A stretch of DNA of 64,000 nt from Zoroaster sp. YZ-2022. Lineage: Eukaryota > Echinodermata > Asteroidea > Forcipulatida > Zoroasteridae. This document shows positions 33,190-44,834 of the stretch, piece after piece (positions within the stretch are counted from its first letter, which is position 1; each line of letters begins with the position of its first letter). Location of the stretch: the NCBI GenBank assembly GCA_029582265.1, contig CM055819.1:38575934-38639933 (forward strand), given 5' to 3'. The notes beneath the pieces were generated by a model. The model had not been told where the DNA came from and did no database searches. It was given only the letters and a program-made list of their open reading frames with translations. Made by a program: the position numbers and the translations under genes.

Positions 33190-33968
33190 CTTTCCAAAGT
33201 GAATAATCTAAAATAAGAATTGAATAATCTGAGCAAGTGTTGCAAATAGTTGAATCTCGGGAATAATGAAGATTTTTATGCATAAACATATTGTAGATAT
33301 TTGTAATAAATTGCGATATTTTAAATATGGGCCACTTCAGTATTCTAACTCAGAATCTTTCGTTATACTTCAGGTCATTTGCCCAATGATGTAATGACTG
33401 TCGAGCTATAAAGATAACTTAATTGTTGTTTTCCAAGAAGATCTTTGTCAGCTGTGTACATACACTTTGGTTACAATAAGTACACTTATACTTAAATCAT
33501 TTATCAATAATGTACAAAATAAGAAATAAAGTTGAAACAATATTTTTGTTTTGATCATCCCGTATATTCGGGGAGGGAGAACACAGCATTCCAAAGTTCT
33601 CTTACATTTTTGTCTAATCAAGTTGTGTAGTGGATCCTATGGATGCTTAAATGTTTAAATCCCAATATGCATGAACTATGTACAGTTAATAAAATCACTT
33701 GAAATGTTCGATAAATTAACAACATACGGTAATTTGACTTTTAATTTTGATTATTTTAAGTGCGTATCATTATTAAGACGAAAACAATTCCCGTTTCCCA
33801 TGCCAATTCAAATCTGTATACAAATAAGTGATAAAGCTCCCCCTTTTGTTTAATTCCGATATTCGTTTCAACAAATTTCATACTCTAAATATTCGGCAAA
33901 ACCACACCGAACCGAATAAAACCAATATACAGCAATCCGTAGATATCTGATCCTTCTATTTGTTACAG
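33190..33968. other. Intron sequence upstream of the second F5/8C exon; nothing recognised
   Basis: AT-rich. The terminal TTTGTTACAG is the splice acceptor of the exon at 33969. Confidence 0.4.
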
Positions 33969-34162
33969 GTGGCTGGTGTGCAAAGGGCATAGATCAGAAC
34001 CAGTGGATTCGTGTGGACCTGCAAGAGTCAGTTACAGTCACTGGTATCATCACACAAGGGTATTACGATAGTGCCTTTTGGACACAGTCATATAAAATAA
34101 AGTACAGTGACAACGGGACTGAGTGGATCTACGTGACTGGAGCCGATGGGTCATCATTGACG
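33969..34162 (+). CDS. F5/8 type C domain protein, exon encoding the domain's middle part
   Basis: The exon of 194 bp follows a TTTGTTACAG acceptor (phase 1) and ends at a GTAAGG donor (phase 0). It encodes a GGWCAKGIDQNQWIRVDLQE start, followed by VTVTGIITQGYYDSAFWTQS and YKIKYSDNGTEWIYVTG. These are the defining strands of the family: W-x-x-x-x-x-x-x-Q-W-(I/L)-(Q/R)-(V/I)-D-L, (V/I)-T-G-(I/V)-x-T-Q-G, and Y-x-(I/V)-x-(Y/F)-S-x-(D/N)-G-x-x-W. There is no frame disruption. It is separated from the previous exon by a 21.4-kb intron full of transposons. Confidence 0.92.
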
Positions 34163-34817
34163 GTAAGGTCCTATCAAGATGACATACTTGCACTGTTGTC
34201 ATATTTTACCTCAAATCAATATACTGCTATAGCAAATGAGACCCATGGTTATTATTCACATAGTGCTACGTTAAATGTACTAACTCATGATAGACATGGT
34301 ATAGTTCTTACGCAATACAAAATGTCAAGTCTTGAATAAAGTGTATAAGTTTCTATACCTGAAATCATTATTAATGTATAAAATACACAAATAAGAAAAT
34401 AAGAAATCTCAAATTAAGAAACAAAGTGAACAAAAAGTTAACATATTTTAGGATCAGCCACCTATTATGGGGGGTCGGCGCCTTTGAATGTCTTCCAGAT
34501 TACGTGTGCGCCTTACAAATGCTTTGTATTATGTTTGAAGGGGAACATGGCCTATGTCTATGTCCAATATGTTATTCCTGTTATTATAAATTATGACATG
34601 ATTTTATTATTTGTATTTGGCTGATGTTGCAGCAGATCAAATCAGTTTCCCTGAATAATCCAACGCTTCAACAGTCAACAATAATTCTACGTTCGCGTAA
34701 CCATTGAGAAATAATTTGCAAAAACTACCGAGACAGTTTTGGTACATGTTGATCCTAACCCTATCTTAAAAGCCTGCGTGAAAATAAGAAATAAACCCTC
34801 TTATAACATCATAGCAT
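34163..34817. other. Intron sequence with the second copy of the 86-bp repeat (34248-34332)
   Basis: Apart from the repeat shared with 12633-12718, nothing recognised. Confidence 0.45.
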
Positions 34818-35265
34818 ATATGTGACCTGTCACCACGAAACCCGGACAAAGTCGCACCGATCCATTTCGAGTAAACAGCGTGCAAAGTCATTTCAGGGTG
34901 GAATCGTCCATTTTTGGATTTTGGGATGACCGTATGCTTTACATATTCATCTATCATTTTACTTTAAAAATAAATTAAATCTGTTAAGGTAAAATACTTT
35001 TTTACCCTATTTTCGGAACGATGTTGGTGAACAAGAAGCGTGGACTTCCTGTACAAAAGCCTTCTTTTCTCTGATTGACTTGTTATTGATTGGGCATGTT
35101 GGGGGGGGGGGGGCTTAATACCCACCGGAGGGGATTACAGGAAAGTGTTACCCCTACAAGTTTATAATCATTCAAAAGCTTATGAACTGAAGAATATGAA
35201 AATACCAAAAACTCAAAATAAAATTTTCCAACTTTGTCCGGGTTTCGTGGTGACAGGTCACATAT
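34818..35265. mobile_element. MITE with 35-bp perfect TIRs
   Basis: 34818-34852 (beginning ATATGTGACCTGTCACCACG and ending in ACAAAGT) is the exact reverse complement of 35231-35265. The 448-bp element contains poly-G and poly-C tracts (35100-35111, 35311-35321) and no coding region. The perfect TIRs suggest a fairly recent insertion. Superfamily not assigned. Confidence 0.85.
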
Positions 35266-35743
35266 TCGTTAAAAATATATTTACTGTTAACAGATATTGG
35301 ATATTACCACCCCCCCCCCCCTCAGCGAGTAAGATTATGTACCTAATTTCAATAGGCTAGGTTTTTAGCACATCTTTAATTTCGCTTAATTTTTCTCCCT
35401 TGACTTCGAAGTGATATTTTTGTGTGCAATACTCCTATGAACGCGATTGTAAACATTTTATTCAATTCATTTTCACCTAGACTAGGCGCCTACTAACAGA
35501 ATTTCATTATAATCATGAAAAATACAAGTTTAATTGTTGGCGCACCCATATCGAAAGAAGATGATTTATCAATGAGAAGTAATCTTATTTATTTATTTAT
35601 AAAATCTGTTATTTTTGGGGGTTATATAACTGAAATACATTTCCTCTTGTTGATGAACTAATATCATAATATATTTTGTTCAAGAAAGGATGCCGATTGG
35701 CATCTTTCATACACTGCTCTCTTTTAAGTATGTGTATATAAAT

Positions 35744-35970
35744 CGTCCCTAATTTGCCATCGTGACCAATCCCGAATTAAGTTAGCGTAGTGACCAATGC
35801 GGTATTGGTCAATTTGCCAAAATACAAAAATAGCCAGTTAGAGCATTCGTCATTTGAATGCATGCTCTATCTCCAAAACTATAAGGAATACATGCATGTG
35901 GATTAGATACAATGGGCGGGAAAACTTAAAATTGAAAAGTCGGATTGGTCACTATGGCAAATTAGGGACG
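35744..35970. mobile_element. Short MITE with about 29-bp TIRs
   Basis: CGTCCCTAATTTGCCATCGT at 35744 is mirrored by ATGGCAAATTAGGGACG ending at 35970, with one or two mismatches across 29 bp. The element is 227 bp. An inner CCAATGCGGTATTGG hairpin lies in the left half. Confidence 0.75.
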
Positions 35971-36483
35971 AAAGTTAAGACAATGTGTCAGTTAAGACAG
36001 GGAGTAGATCATATAATCAGGCTTTATGGATTTTGTTTACAAAACATCTTTGTTAAGCCATTTTAAGAATACGTATTTTAATTGAAAACAAACTATCAAA
36101 TAAAACCAGAAATGTGTCTCTGTATATCTGTTATGAAGAAAATTTACTTTTGAAAACGTAATCCAACACAGCAATTCTAGTTTTTAAATTGGAGAATAAT
36201 CGTTTTGCTTAATCTGAGAAAGAAATTTGTGGGATGTTTTTTGTCACCTTTAAAGACAATTCTTCCAAACCTTGTTTTTACTCGTATTAAATTGTGGTGG
36301 TTATAGTACCATTTTGGCGAATACAAATTATAATTTGTGTGCAAAATTTCTTAAAAAACGGCAATTTGTTTGAAATGAATAAAAACGACCTTATATTCCC
36401 GAGCCACGTGCAAAACTGAAGAACTGACATTAATGCTTATTTTCCGACAAGTGTGGGTGGGTGTGGGCGCCCAGGAGGCCACT
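35971..36483. other. Intron sequence; nothing recognised
   Basis: AT-rich, stop-rich in all frames. Confidence 0.35.
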
Positions 36484-36678
36484 AGTGGGATACTGACACA
36501 ATGGGGACAATGGTACCCCACACGTTTCCCACTTGTGGGGTACTGACACAATGGGGACAATGGTACCCCACACGTTTCCCACTTGTGGGGTACTGACACA
36601 ATGGGGACAATGGTACCCCACAAGTTTCCCACTTGTGGGATACTGACACAATGGGGACAATGGTACCCCACAAGTTTC
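36484..36678. repeat. 50-bp minisatellite, about four copies
   Basis: Units of 50 bp beginning GTGGGGTACTGACACAATGG are nearly identical. Each contains GTGGGG...GGTACCCCAC, so each can form a hairpin. The array is open in several frames on the minus strand only because of its composition. Confidence 0.9.
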
Positions 36679-37091
36679 TTCTGGCGTTGGCTCAAATCAA
36701 CTGTTAAGGAGGGTTAAAGATGCATGTAGGTTTCATCGGAACATCAGTAATTTCCTAATAGAAAAGGACAAAAAATACTTTGAAAATAAATATTTCATAG
36801 AATAATCGTCAGAACCTTACTTTAAGGATCTATCGCCCGTGTTTCACCCCCAATTTCTGGAAATGGTTTTCATTGGAACATTGGTCGTTTCCTTTTAGAA
36901 AGGATTACTTGTAAATGATGTATTTCACAGAATAGTTATTAGAAGCTTGGTTTAACAAATATGCCAAAACGAATTAATGACGGGATCCACTATCAATGCA
37001 TTTCGGTACATATTTACTGTAAAGCCATGTTTCACACGATTATCTTGAGAACTGTGTATAATTTAACAGCATTTGTATTAACTTCCTCAAG
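36679..37091. other. Intron sequence; nothing recognised
   Basis: Two related blocks (GGTTTCATCGGAACATCAGT near 36728 and GGTTTTCATTGGAACATTGG near 36863) suggest an old duplication. No coding signal. Confidence 0.35.
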
Positions 37092-37228
37092 TAAAATAGC
37101 AATGTTCTGATGACAAATAAAATAGCGATGTTCTGATGACAAATAAAATAGCAATGTTCTGATGACAAATAAAATAGCAATGTTCCGATGACAAATAAAA
37201 TAGCAATGTTCTGATGACAAATAAAATG
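37092..37228. repeat. 26-bp minisatellite, about five copies
   Basis: Units AAAATAGCAATGTTCTGATG followed by ACAAAT repeat with single-base changes. Confidence 0.9.
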
Positions 37229-38289
37229 TCCGTTTAAATACCGAAAGCTGCCGTTAAAATAGCGAAAAACACGAGCGACACGTCTTTAACAGTAAATAAA
37301 TGCTTAAATGATTCATAACTAGACCCACCATCGATTAATTTTAGGACATATTTACTGTAAAACCATGCTTATCATGATTATTTTCCGAAATGTGTAAACA
37401 TCTTAAAATATATCTCATTTCAAAGTAATTGTTTCCTTTCAAAAAGGAAATTATCAATGTTCAAATGAAAAGGTAAATTTCTACAATAAGACATCGATTT
37501 ACCATTCTCAGTAACCTGTCTAAGGTCTGTAATCCCCATAGGCTTAAGCACGTACTGTCCAGCTGCTTATCATCGTTACCTGTAATTACATTGTTCTTTC
37601 ATTAAGAATCTTATTGGTAATATTACTTCAGGCAAAACTATATCTAGGGCAGATTGATACCATCATCAGCTTTACACCAAGTAAGTTTTATATTAAAACT
37701 CAACCATTTGGTTATATTTGAATTACCAATGCTATACAGTATATTTAACTTCTTGTTCATACAGAGTGGTTTTATTTTTGATTGTAATAATATGCAGTAT
37801 TGGAATAATTCTCATTTGTATATAGTATGTATTTATTTCAAAAATGTGTTGCATTATGGACGCAATTCAATCCTTATAGATCATCATGCTATGTTTTTAA
37901 ATGTAATAAATCCATTATAAATCAATATATTCCTATCTGCATTGAGCAATTTAAGAATTTTGTAAACATCAACTTTTGTATTTTTTCCAGGAAAAGTGTA
38001 GACAGTTGTTGAAAATTTTCACCTGATTAATTGATCTTCATTCATTCTGGTTTATTAAAAATACTGCATACGGCGGGCATGAAAAGCCGACATACTTTTT
38101 AAAAATCATATACATTTAAATTTCATTACACAAAAATATTCAAATATAAAACAAAAACAGAAAATATGGGTTGGAATTCCAGATTAAGTATGAATGCACA
38201 AAGTGACATTTTACTAAAAGTGTACCGGGGCTTTTATCTTTAAATACAAATAATTACCATGTGTCCGTTTCTTTGTTGTTTGTCTTCAG
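37229..38289. other. Intron sequence upstream of the third F5/8C exon
   Basis: AT-rich; nothing recognised apart from the splice acceptor at 38280-38289 (TTGTCTTCAG). Confidence 0.4.
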
Positions 38290-38425
38290 TTTCAGGGCAA
38301 CACGGACCGTAACACACCGGTAACTGTCTACTTACCCGCGGCTCTGCAGACTAGATTCATACAGATAGAACCCATCACGTGGTATAGATACATATGTATG
38401 CGCTTTGAACTACTTGGATGCAGAG
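38290..38425 (+). CDS. F5/8 type C domain protein, exon encoding the domain's C-terminal part
   Basis: The 136-bp exon is phase 0 at its acceptor (matching the previous donor) and phase 1 at its GTGATT donor. It encodes FQGNTDRNTPVTVYLPAALQ, then TRFIQIEPITWYRYICMRFE and LLGC. These are the last strands of the family: F-x-G-N-x-D-x-x-x-x-V-x, (A/T)-R-(F/Y)-I-(R/Q)-(I/L)-x-P and the closing (L/M)-R-x-E-(L/F)-(L/Y)-G-C, with the Cys that pairs with the first-exon Cys. Together the three exons give 147 residues, the normal domain length. Confidence 0.93.
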
Positions 38426-38875
38426 GTGATTGTCCTTTCTGTGTTTTCTGTATAAGTAGAATGACAACATCACCGCACAAGACGTGTGATTGATTACTAA
38501 TTCAAACTATAGGTGGCATGGGGACCAATATTTATGGTGAAGGAGACACTTGTGACACTGTCGCCCTCCCCCCCCATTTGTGCATATTCTTTTGCAAAAT
38601 TTGCTACTATACATAATTTGTAAAATATACGATTAACATGCACCAGAATGCGTTTGAGAGTAATTATAACCATAACCTAAAAATTAGCTTCGTCATACTT
38701 GATTTCCCCGAGGGCGATATTTCCCCGCCCCTATTGGAGGTACTGTTTCTCAGTGACGCAACTCATATTATGTAGCTAGAAATTTAACTGTATGATGATC
38801 TTGTGTATGTGTTATGAACATTGTTGATATAGCCTAGAATTATGCTAACATTATTATTCTGATTTGTTTCTGCAG

Positions 38876-39215
38876 CAAACTAATAACGTATATTCCTGAG
38901 CTCCTAGCGGCGATCAGCAGTGTCAGTGAAGAGGAAAGGACGAGTCTCCCAAAATCACTTCAAATTATACGTATATAAAGTCAATTATACGTATATAAAG
39001 TCAATTATATAGTGTATATCCCGTCCGTTACGTCATCCACACAAACAAATTGACTTTGACTGGATCAGCAGTCAACAGACGGAACAAAAATACAAATTAA
39101 CTTGGAAATAATGACGCTATTATTACACTTTTCAATATTCCTAAGAAACTTGTCCGTAGACTCTGCCGATAGGAGTAAATTACCACCACTAATAAAAGAC
39201 AAATAGTGGCGGCGA
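38876..39215 (+). CDS. Possible terminal exon of the F5/8C gene (stop after two residues) with 3' UTR
   Basis: A good acceptor (TTCTGATTTGTTTCTGCAG) precedes 38876. Joined in phase 1 to the exon ending at 38425, it adds Ala-Asn and then TAA at 38881-38883, so the protein would end just after the domain's final Cys, as many F5/8C proteins do. An AATAAA signal lies at 39191-39196. The rest is 3' UTR, which includes two and a half copies of an AATTATACGTATATAAAGTC repeat (about 38966-39005). The alternative is that 38425 splices to a module further on, such as the HYR exon. Confidence 0.5.
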
Positions 39216-39489
39216 TTAAATGGAAGGTACAACATTGTTATTTACCTAATTATAAAATTACTGAATTATAATTGGAAAGCTAACTGATGCAGTTGATGAA
39301 GTTGGAAAGGTACCAAAACAAAAAAATCAAATCAATTGGGTAGTCTTCATCATCCTGAAAAATAATTGTCTAAAGTGTTCCCTAGGGAGCTTATTTCAAA
39401 AGGTTGTCAGACAGCAACTTTGTGCTATTCTGTAAAAAAAAGTGTGAATGCGTTTTAACATGATATTTTGCATTGAGTAATGTTAGCGG
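39216..39489. other. No gene seen
   Basis: Unassigned AT-rich sequence. Confidence 0.35.
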
Positions 39490-39665
39490 TAGCACCATGT
39501 AACAATCTCTTTTTTTAGATGTAAGAGTCTTGGTTCTGAGAAAAACCGGTGGTGAGATAACTCGACGTTTCGATCATTATATTCTGATTGTCTTTAGGAG
39601 AAAGAACCAACACTAATTACATCTCTGAAGAGATTATTACATGGTGCTACTGCAAACCTTACACT
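39490..39665. mobile_element. Foldback family F1, diverged copy
   Basis: AGCACCATGTAACAATCTCT and its complement near 39640 form the outer arms. The minus strand carries ATGATCGAAACGTCGAGTTA, matching the core of the copies at 42 kb. The CTGAGGA part of the core has decayed here. Confidence 0.6.
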
Positions 39666-40533
39666 CATGGTACGTGCACCATGTGAAGCTTCAAATCTTA
39701 CTTATCACAGGTTTGTTGTTCAATGTAGGCTGTATCTTAATTGGTTCAAAGAAAATGTATAATCACACTCATAGAATCAGTTTTGTCATCTTTACCAATG
39801 TTGTACCTTCCCTTTAGTAGGGACTAACAGAACACGATACATGCGTATTGTCTTCTAGTTGCCCATTATGATTGTTGTAAATATTTGGAGTTTGATTTTT
39901 CCCCTTCTCTATATGCTTTATGAAAACAAAACCGAAATGAATTGGTATGTAGCCGCCTCGAATGTGTTTGCTACGTCACTGGGACAATCACATTGGTTAT
40001 TTCGAACATAATTAGTGGTCAAAATCAAGTGCAATCTTTACAAGAGAATGCAAATGGTTTGTAATACTTTTGGGAAGAGCGAACAAATTGGTGCATATTA
40101 CTGTTTAGTCCCATGATTATTTGGGAATACATTATGTTGGATACCAATGTGAACCATAACAAAAAATAATAATAATTATTACAAACATTGTTGTTTGTAC
40201 ACTTTAACTTAGATGTTAAAGACTACACCAGTGGTGTTGATAATGGGATACTCGCCCAATATGAGCAGTGTGACAGAATAACGTTGACATTAATGGTGTA
40301 ACTTTTAACACTCTGCAGGGTCTTGACCTTACGTTACGACCTATAGCAGTCTGTCGATATAGCAGAGTCTGTCTCGAAGACTGTGTGCTAGGGTCGAAAC
40401 GTAATGCCACTTTCATTGTTGCATTTATACTACAAGTCATTTTGGCTGATAATAGAAGTTTGCAACAACTAATTATTGAATTAAAAATGAGTAACATCGA
40501 TAAGATAATGTATATTTATTTAGAACCCCTTTG
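39666..40533. other. No gene seen before the assembly gap
   Basis: Unassigned AT-rich sequence. Confidence 0.35.
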
Positions 40534-41033
40534 NNNNNNNNNNNNNNNNNNNNNNNNNNNNNNNNNNNNNNNNNNNNNNNNNNNNNNNNNNNNNNNNNNN
40601 NNNNNNNNNNNNNNNNNNNNNNNNNNNNNNNNNNNNNNNNNNNNNNNNNNNNNNNNNNNNNNNNNNNNNNNNNNNNNNNNNNNNNNNNNNNNNNNNNNNN
40701 NNNNNNNNNNNNNNNNNNNNNNNNNNNNNNNNNNNNNNNNNNNNNNNNNNNNNNNNNNNNNNNNNNNNNNNNNNNNNNNNNNNNNNNNNNNNNNNNNNNN
40801 NNNNNNNNNNNNNNNNNNNNNNNNNNNNNNNNNNNNNNNNNNNNNNNNNNNNNNNNNNNNNNNNNNNNNNNNNNNNNNNNNNNNNNNNNNNNNNNNNNNN
40901 NNNNNNNNNNNNNNNNNNNNNNNNNNNNNNNNNNNNNNNNNNNNNNNNNNNNNNNNNNNNNNNNNNNNNNNNNNNNNNNNNNNNNNNNNNNNNNNNNNNN
41001 NNNNNNNNNNNNNNNNNNNNNNNNNNNNNNNNN
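40534..41033. other. Assembly gap, 500 N
   Basis: Exactly 500 undetermined bases, probably a placeholder of unknown true size. The right edge is the start of a repeated module (41034), which explains why assembly failed. Reading frames through the gap are meaningless. Confidence 0.99.
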
Positions 41034-41234
41034 AAATTTGATGAACCTGCTTTATTTAGTGAACAATGAAGGATGATTTATAATGAACAAAAAGCAATTA
41101 GCTTTTGAGTTATAACAACTGTTTCTCTGAGCCAACACATCAATTAGTGTCACACGTATTTCTTGTACACTGCATGTACAGAAGGATTGGCCAGGTATTT
41201 AGGGATGAAGGAAAGGATATTATGTGGAAAACAA

Positions 41235-42620
41235 GGGGCGGATCGAGCGTGGCTTCAGAGGAGGCATATGGATAAATAAATATTGGAAATTTGTAACTTC
41301 CATGTAAAATAATGAGTTAGTAGCAAGATGAAAGAAACAACTTTTGTATACTTTTGACTTTGCTCAATAGGGCCTATAAATAAACAATAATTTCTGAAAA
41401 TATAAAATAATATTGTAGAAAATATAGAAACAGCCGTCGTGTCAGACGAAATGTAAAACTGAGTTTGACACGCTAAACTTTTCATCGGCTAAATCAATAA
41501 AACCGACATAATAATCATTATGACAATACATGGTTTTAAGCGTATGAGGCCAGGTGGACAGGGGAAGCAGTGGGTAGGGGTAGGGTGGGGGAAGGAGGAG
41601 GGGGACATGGGTGGTAGAGGTAGGGGGCTAGGGGTAGGGGTAATACGAACAAATTATCCACAGACTTCAGAATTAATTTTGTAATTTAAAAAAAGTAAAA
41701 ACGAATATATAATTTCACAGACACTCGGAAAGCACTGAGTACGCAGTGCTACTCACACGTCAATATAGGGCAAATTAAATCAATTGTTTATCACCTGATG
41801 CAGGGTTATTTATTGTAGAATGTTATATTCTACTTTAGGAAGACCTTACCAGTCATGTGTACCTCGTACCCTGACATTAAACGTCACCCGGGCACTCAGA
41901 GAGGTAGTGTGTGGGTCAACCTTTAATATTATTAAGTAAGACTAATTGCGGGTGACACCATGTGGAATCTCACTGAGTAATTAGTTCTGAAAGAACTGGA
42001 GGTACAACTCGACGTTTCGATCAGTATGCTCTGATCGTCCTCAGGAGAATGAGGAGCATACTGATCGAAACGTCGAGTGGTACCTCCAGTTCTTTTCAGA
42101 ACTAATTACTACTCAATTGAGATTCCACATGGTGTCGCCGCAATTAGTCTTACTTATCATCCTCACCATGCAAAGCTACAAGTTTTACCTTTTAATATTA
42201 TTAATGAGCACCCCAGATTATGTATAATGTAGTCAGTGTTGGTGATGGTCAGTGTTCGTGGTCGGTGTTGGTCACTCTTGGTCGTGGTCATTGATATGCA
42301 AATACTCATCAATACATCATTATGTGGGGACCAAATTTCCCACGTACAACGTATGGTGGCTAAGAGAGCCCTCACAAATCAGGCAAACGTTCATACCCCT
42401 ATGTGAACAAGTCGTTTAAAACACAGCACGGCAGAAATCCAATCGGTCCAGCAATTTTGGCTGCAATTGGACATCGTTTCTTAGCAATAAGTAAATAAAT
42501 AAATAAACAAATGATCGTTTACTAGCAAAATAAAGTACTGTGAAAACAGAAATATCTTAAATGTCGGAATTTTCTTGGATTTTCCCCCACACTCAGCAAT
42601 TCTGGATCCGCCCCTAGTTG
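41235..42620. mobile_element. hAT-like non-autonomous element, copy 1
   Basis: The left end AAGGGGCGGATCGAGCGTGG and the right end CAATTCTGGATCCGCCCCTA form imperfect TIRs of the CAGGGGCGGAT type found in hAT elements. The same pair of ends brackets 42840-44802 and 45045-46430. The interior contains an F1 foldback and a SINE tail, but no transposase. An 8-bp target-site duplication is not evident. Confidence 0.6.
41936..42156. mobile_element. Foldback family F1 with hammerhead-like core, copy at 42 kb
   Basis: Arms of about 105 bp (AGTAAGACTAATTGCGG... against its complement) surround a spacer of about 10 bp. On the minus strand 42047-42008 reads CTC, CTGAGGA, C, GATCAG, six-base loop, CTGATC, GAAAC, GTC, GAG, the arrangement of a type I hammerhead ribozyme with a minimal stem III. 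Related copies are at 39490, 43279 (half), 45744, 47278 and 61558 (remnant). Confidence 0.75.
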
Positions 42621-42939
42621 ACCCCTTTGTTCCCCACTGCACAGTATTTTAAATTTTCAATTTGATGAACCTGTCCTGCTTTATTTAGTAAACAATGAAG
42701 GAAGATTTATATTGAACAAAAAGTAATTTGCTTTTGTATAATAATGACTGCTTCTCTGAGCCAACGCATCAATTAGTGTCACACGTACTTGAGTACACTG
42801 CATGTATTTATGGATGAAGGAAAGGATATATGGAAAAACAGGGGCGGATTGAGAATGGCTTAAAAGGGGGCATATGGATAAATAAATATTGGAAATTTGT
42901 AACTTCCATGTAAGATAATGAGTTAGTATTAATTCATTT

Positions 42940-43001
42940 AATAGAGATATCTCTATTATTAATAGAGATATCTCTATTAACAATAGAGATATCTCTATTA
43001 A
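42940..43001. repeat. Three copies of an 18-bp palindrome
   Basis: AATAGAGATATCTCTATT, a perfect palindrome, occurs three times in a row separated by A/T or AAC. The neighbouring copies of the module lack this array. Confidence 0.9.
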
Positions 43002-43278
43002 TGGATTAAATGTTAAGAATGTACGCCATAATATCATTTTAAATAAATTAATACAATAATTTCCCAACTGTATTTTTGACATCATGAGACGAGAATTCAA
43101 TGTTAGAATGAATACGAAAGATCTGAATGCATCATCAACATGTTCGTAGATTGTATGATTCACATAAAGTGATCATACTCGTACTCGTAGAAGCAGTTTG
43201 GCCAACATTACCTATGGTGTTGTTCCATGCATAGACAGGATACACCGTTGGTCATTTTTTATATTATTTGTTCTATTA

Positions 43279-43386
43279 TCAGAGCATACTGATCGAAACG
43301 TCGAGTTGGACCTCCAGTTCTTTTCAGAACTAATTACTACTCAATTGAGAATTTCACATGGTGTCACCGCAATTAGTCTTTAATAC
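43279..43386 (+). mobile_element. Foldback family F1, right arm only
   Basis: Starts in the core (TCAGAGCATACTGATCGAAA) and runs through CCAGTTCTTTTCAGAACTAA to CCGCAATTAGTCTT. The left arm is missing. Confidence 0.75.
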
Positions 43387-44834
43387 TTATTATTTGTTGT
43401 CCCTACAGATTTCCAAATAACAAACCCCCTGGCTATTGTCCACTGTAGTGAGTTATCAACTTGATGTAGTGGGTGGCAAAGTATTATTTCCACGAAGCAC
43501 ACTTGAAGAGACATTGAATCATTAAATTCCATGCAAAGTTGTTGCTGTGCAATAGCGCGGTTACCAAACAATGGTAGATTATTTTTTTTTTTATAAGGTT
43601 TTCATAAAAGAAAAAAACCCAGTTGCACGTATTTCCAGCAGTAATATTACAACCTACATCGGCGCCGACTGGTTCCACGTATTAGGCCAAAAAAGTCTCC
43701 GGTTTCTGGTTATAGGTCGGCTTCAAAATCGGTGAGGTGACGGGCTTTTGTTTTAATATTGCCAACCTGTGAAATACGTGATAGGCCTACATGTATATGC
43801 GGTTATTGAAACCAGACCAAATTTCCCATACACAAAGTACGGTGGCTAAGAGAGGCCACACAAATGAGGTAAATACCCCTTTGTGAAAAAGTTGTTTAAA
43901 ACAATGCATGGCAGAATTTCACGCGGGTCTGAGGCGACGCGCGCAGAGACCAGAAACAGGAGACTTTTTTGGCCTTAGCATCTTGCCCGTCAATTAAAGA
44001 GACAAGGTACCAGACTGCCTCCACGCACATATCGCTAATATTACTGTGGAAAACATACAACTAGTCTAAGCAACCACCTTTTGATTACTTGACTGATTTT
44101 AGTTTCAACAATTACAGGATAACAACGTATTTTTTCAGGGTTATTTATTGTAGAATGTTATATTCTACTTTAGGAAGACCTTACCAGTCATGTGTACCTC
44201 GTACCGTGACATTACACGTCACCCACTCAGGGACTTTGTGTAGGTCTGCCTTTAATATTATTAACGAGCACCCCAGATTATATATAATGTAGTGAGTGTT
44301 GGTGATGGTCGGGGTTGGTCACTCTTGGTCACGGTCATTAATATGCAAATACTCATGAATACATCATACGCAGGGACCAAATTTCCCATGTACAAAGTAT
44401 GTTTGCTAAGAGAGGCCACACAAATCGGGCAAACGTTTATAACCCTATGTGAAAAAAGTCATTTATAACACAGAACGGCAGAATTCCAATCGATCCAGCA
44501 ATTTTGGCTGCAATTGGACATCGTTTCTTAGTAATTTTTTTTAAAATAAAACATGTCGACGCAGAGACCAGAATTCGGAGACATTTTTTGGCCTAAAGGC
44601 ACTATACACAAAATCAAAAAGAAAAGATTTAAAAAAACTTAATGCGCACAATATTGCTGTATTTAGCGGAAGGTGAGGGGGCCGGGGGACCACAAATGAT
44701 CATCTACTTTTTAAAATAAAGTACTGTGAAAAGAGAAATATCTGAGATTTCGGACTCCTCTTGGATTTCCCCCCACACTCAGCAATTCTGGATCCGCCCC
44801 TAGTTGACCCCTTTGTTCCTCACTGCACAGTATT

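Larger units (their letters stand above)
42840..44802. mobile_element. hAT-like non-autonomous element, copy 2
   Basis: Ends CAGGGGCGGATTGAGAATGG and CAATTCTGGATCCGCCCCTA. The interior holds the 42940-43001 palindrome array and a half F1 foldback (43279-43386). It also holds unassigned sequence with a repeated CCAAATTTCCCAT block. No transposase seen. Confidence 0.55.
41034..44834. repeat. Tandem segmental duplication, unit 1 (about 3.8 kb)
   Basis: Sequence from 41034 matches 44838 onward, and 42655 matches 46466 onward, both at an offset of about 3.81 kb. The module start (GATGAACCTGCTTTATTTAG) occurs at about 41040, 42663, 44848 and 46477, with a shortened fifth start near 46692. The unit consists of hAT-like pieces, F1 foldbacks, an S1 SINE tail (41715) and a further internal copy of the 41800-42480 block at 44130-44560. 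Confidence 0.8.

Noticed and set aside
36351..36695. Cys/His-rich repeat protein on the minus strand
   Set aside because: Produced by the 50-bp minisatellite; three overlapping frames give similar repetitive peptides.
40385..41076. Long open frames across 40385-41076
   Set aside because: They consist mainly of the 500-N gap and carry no information.
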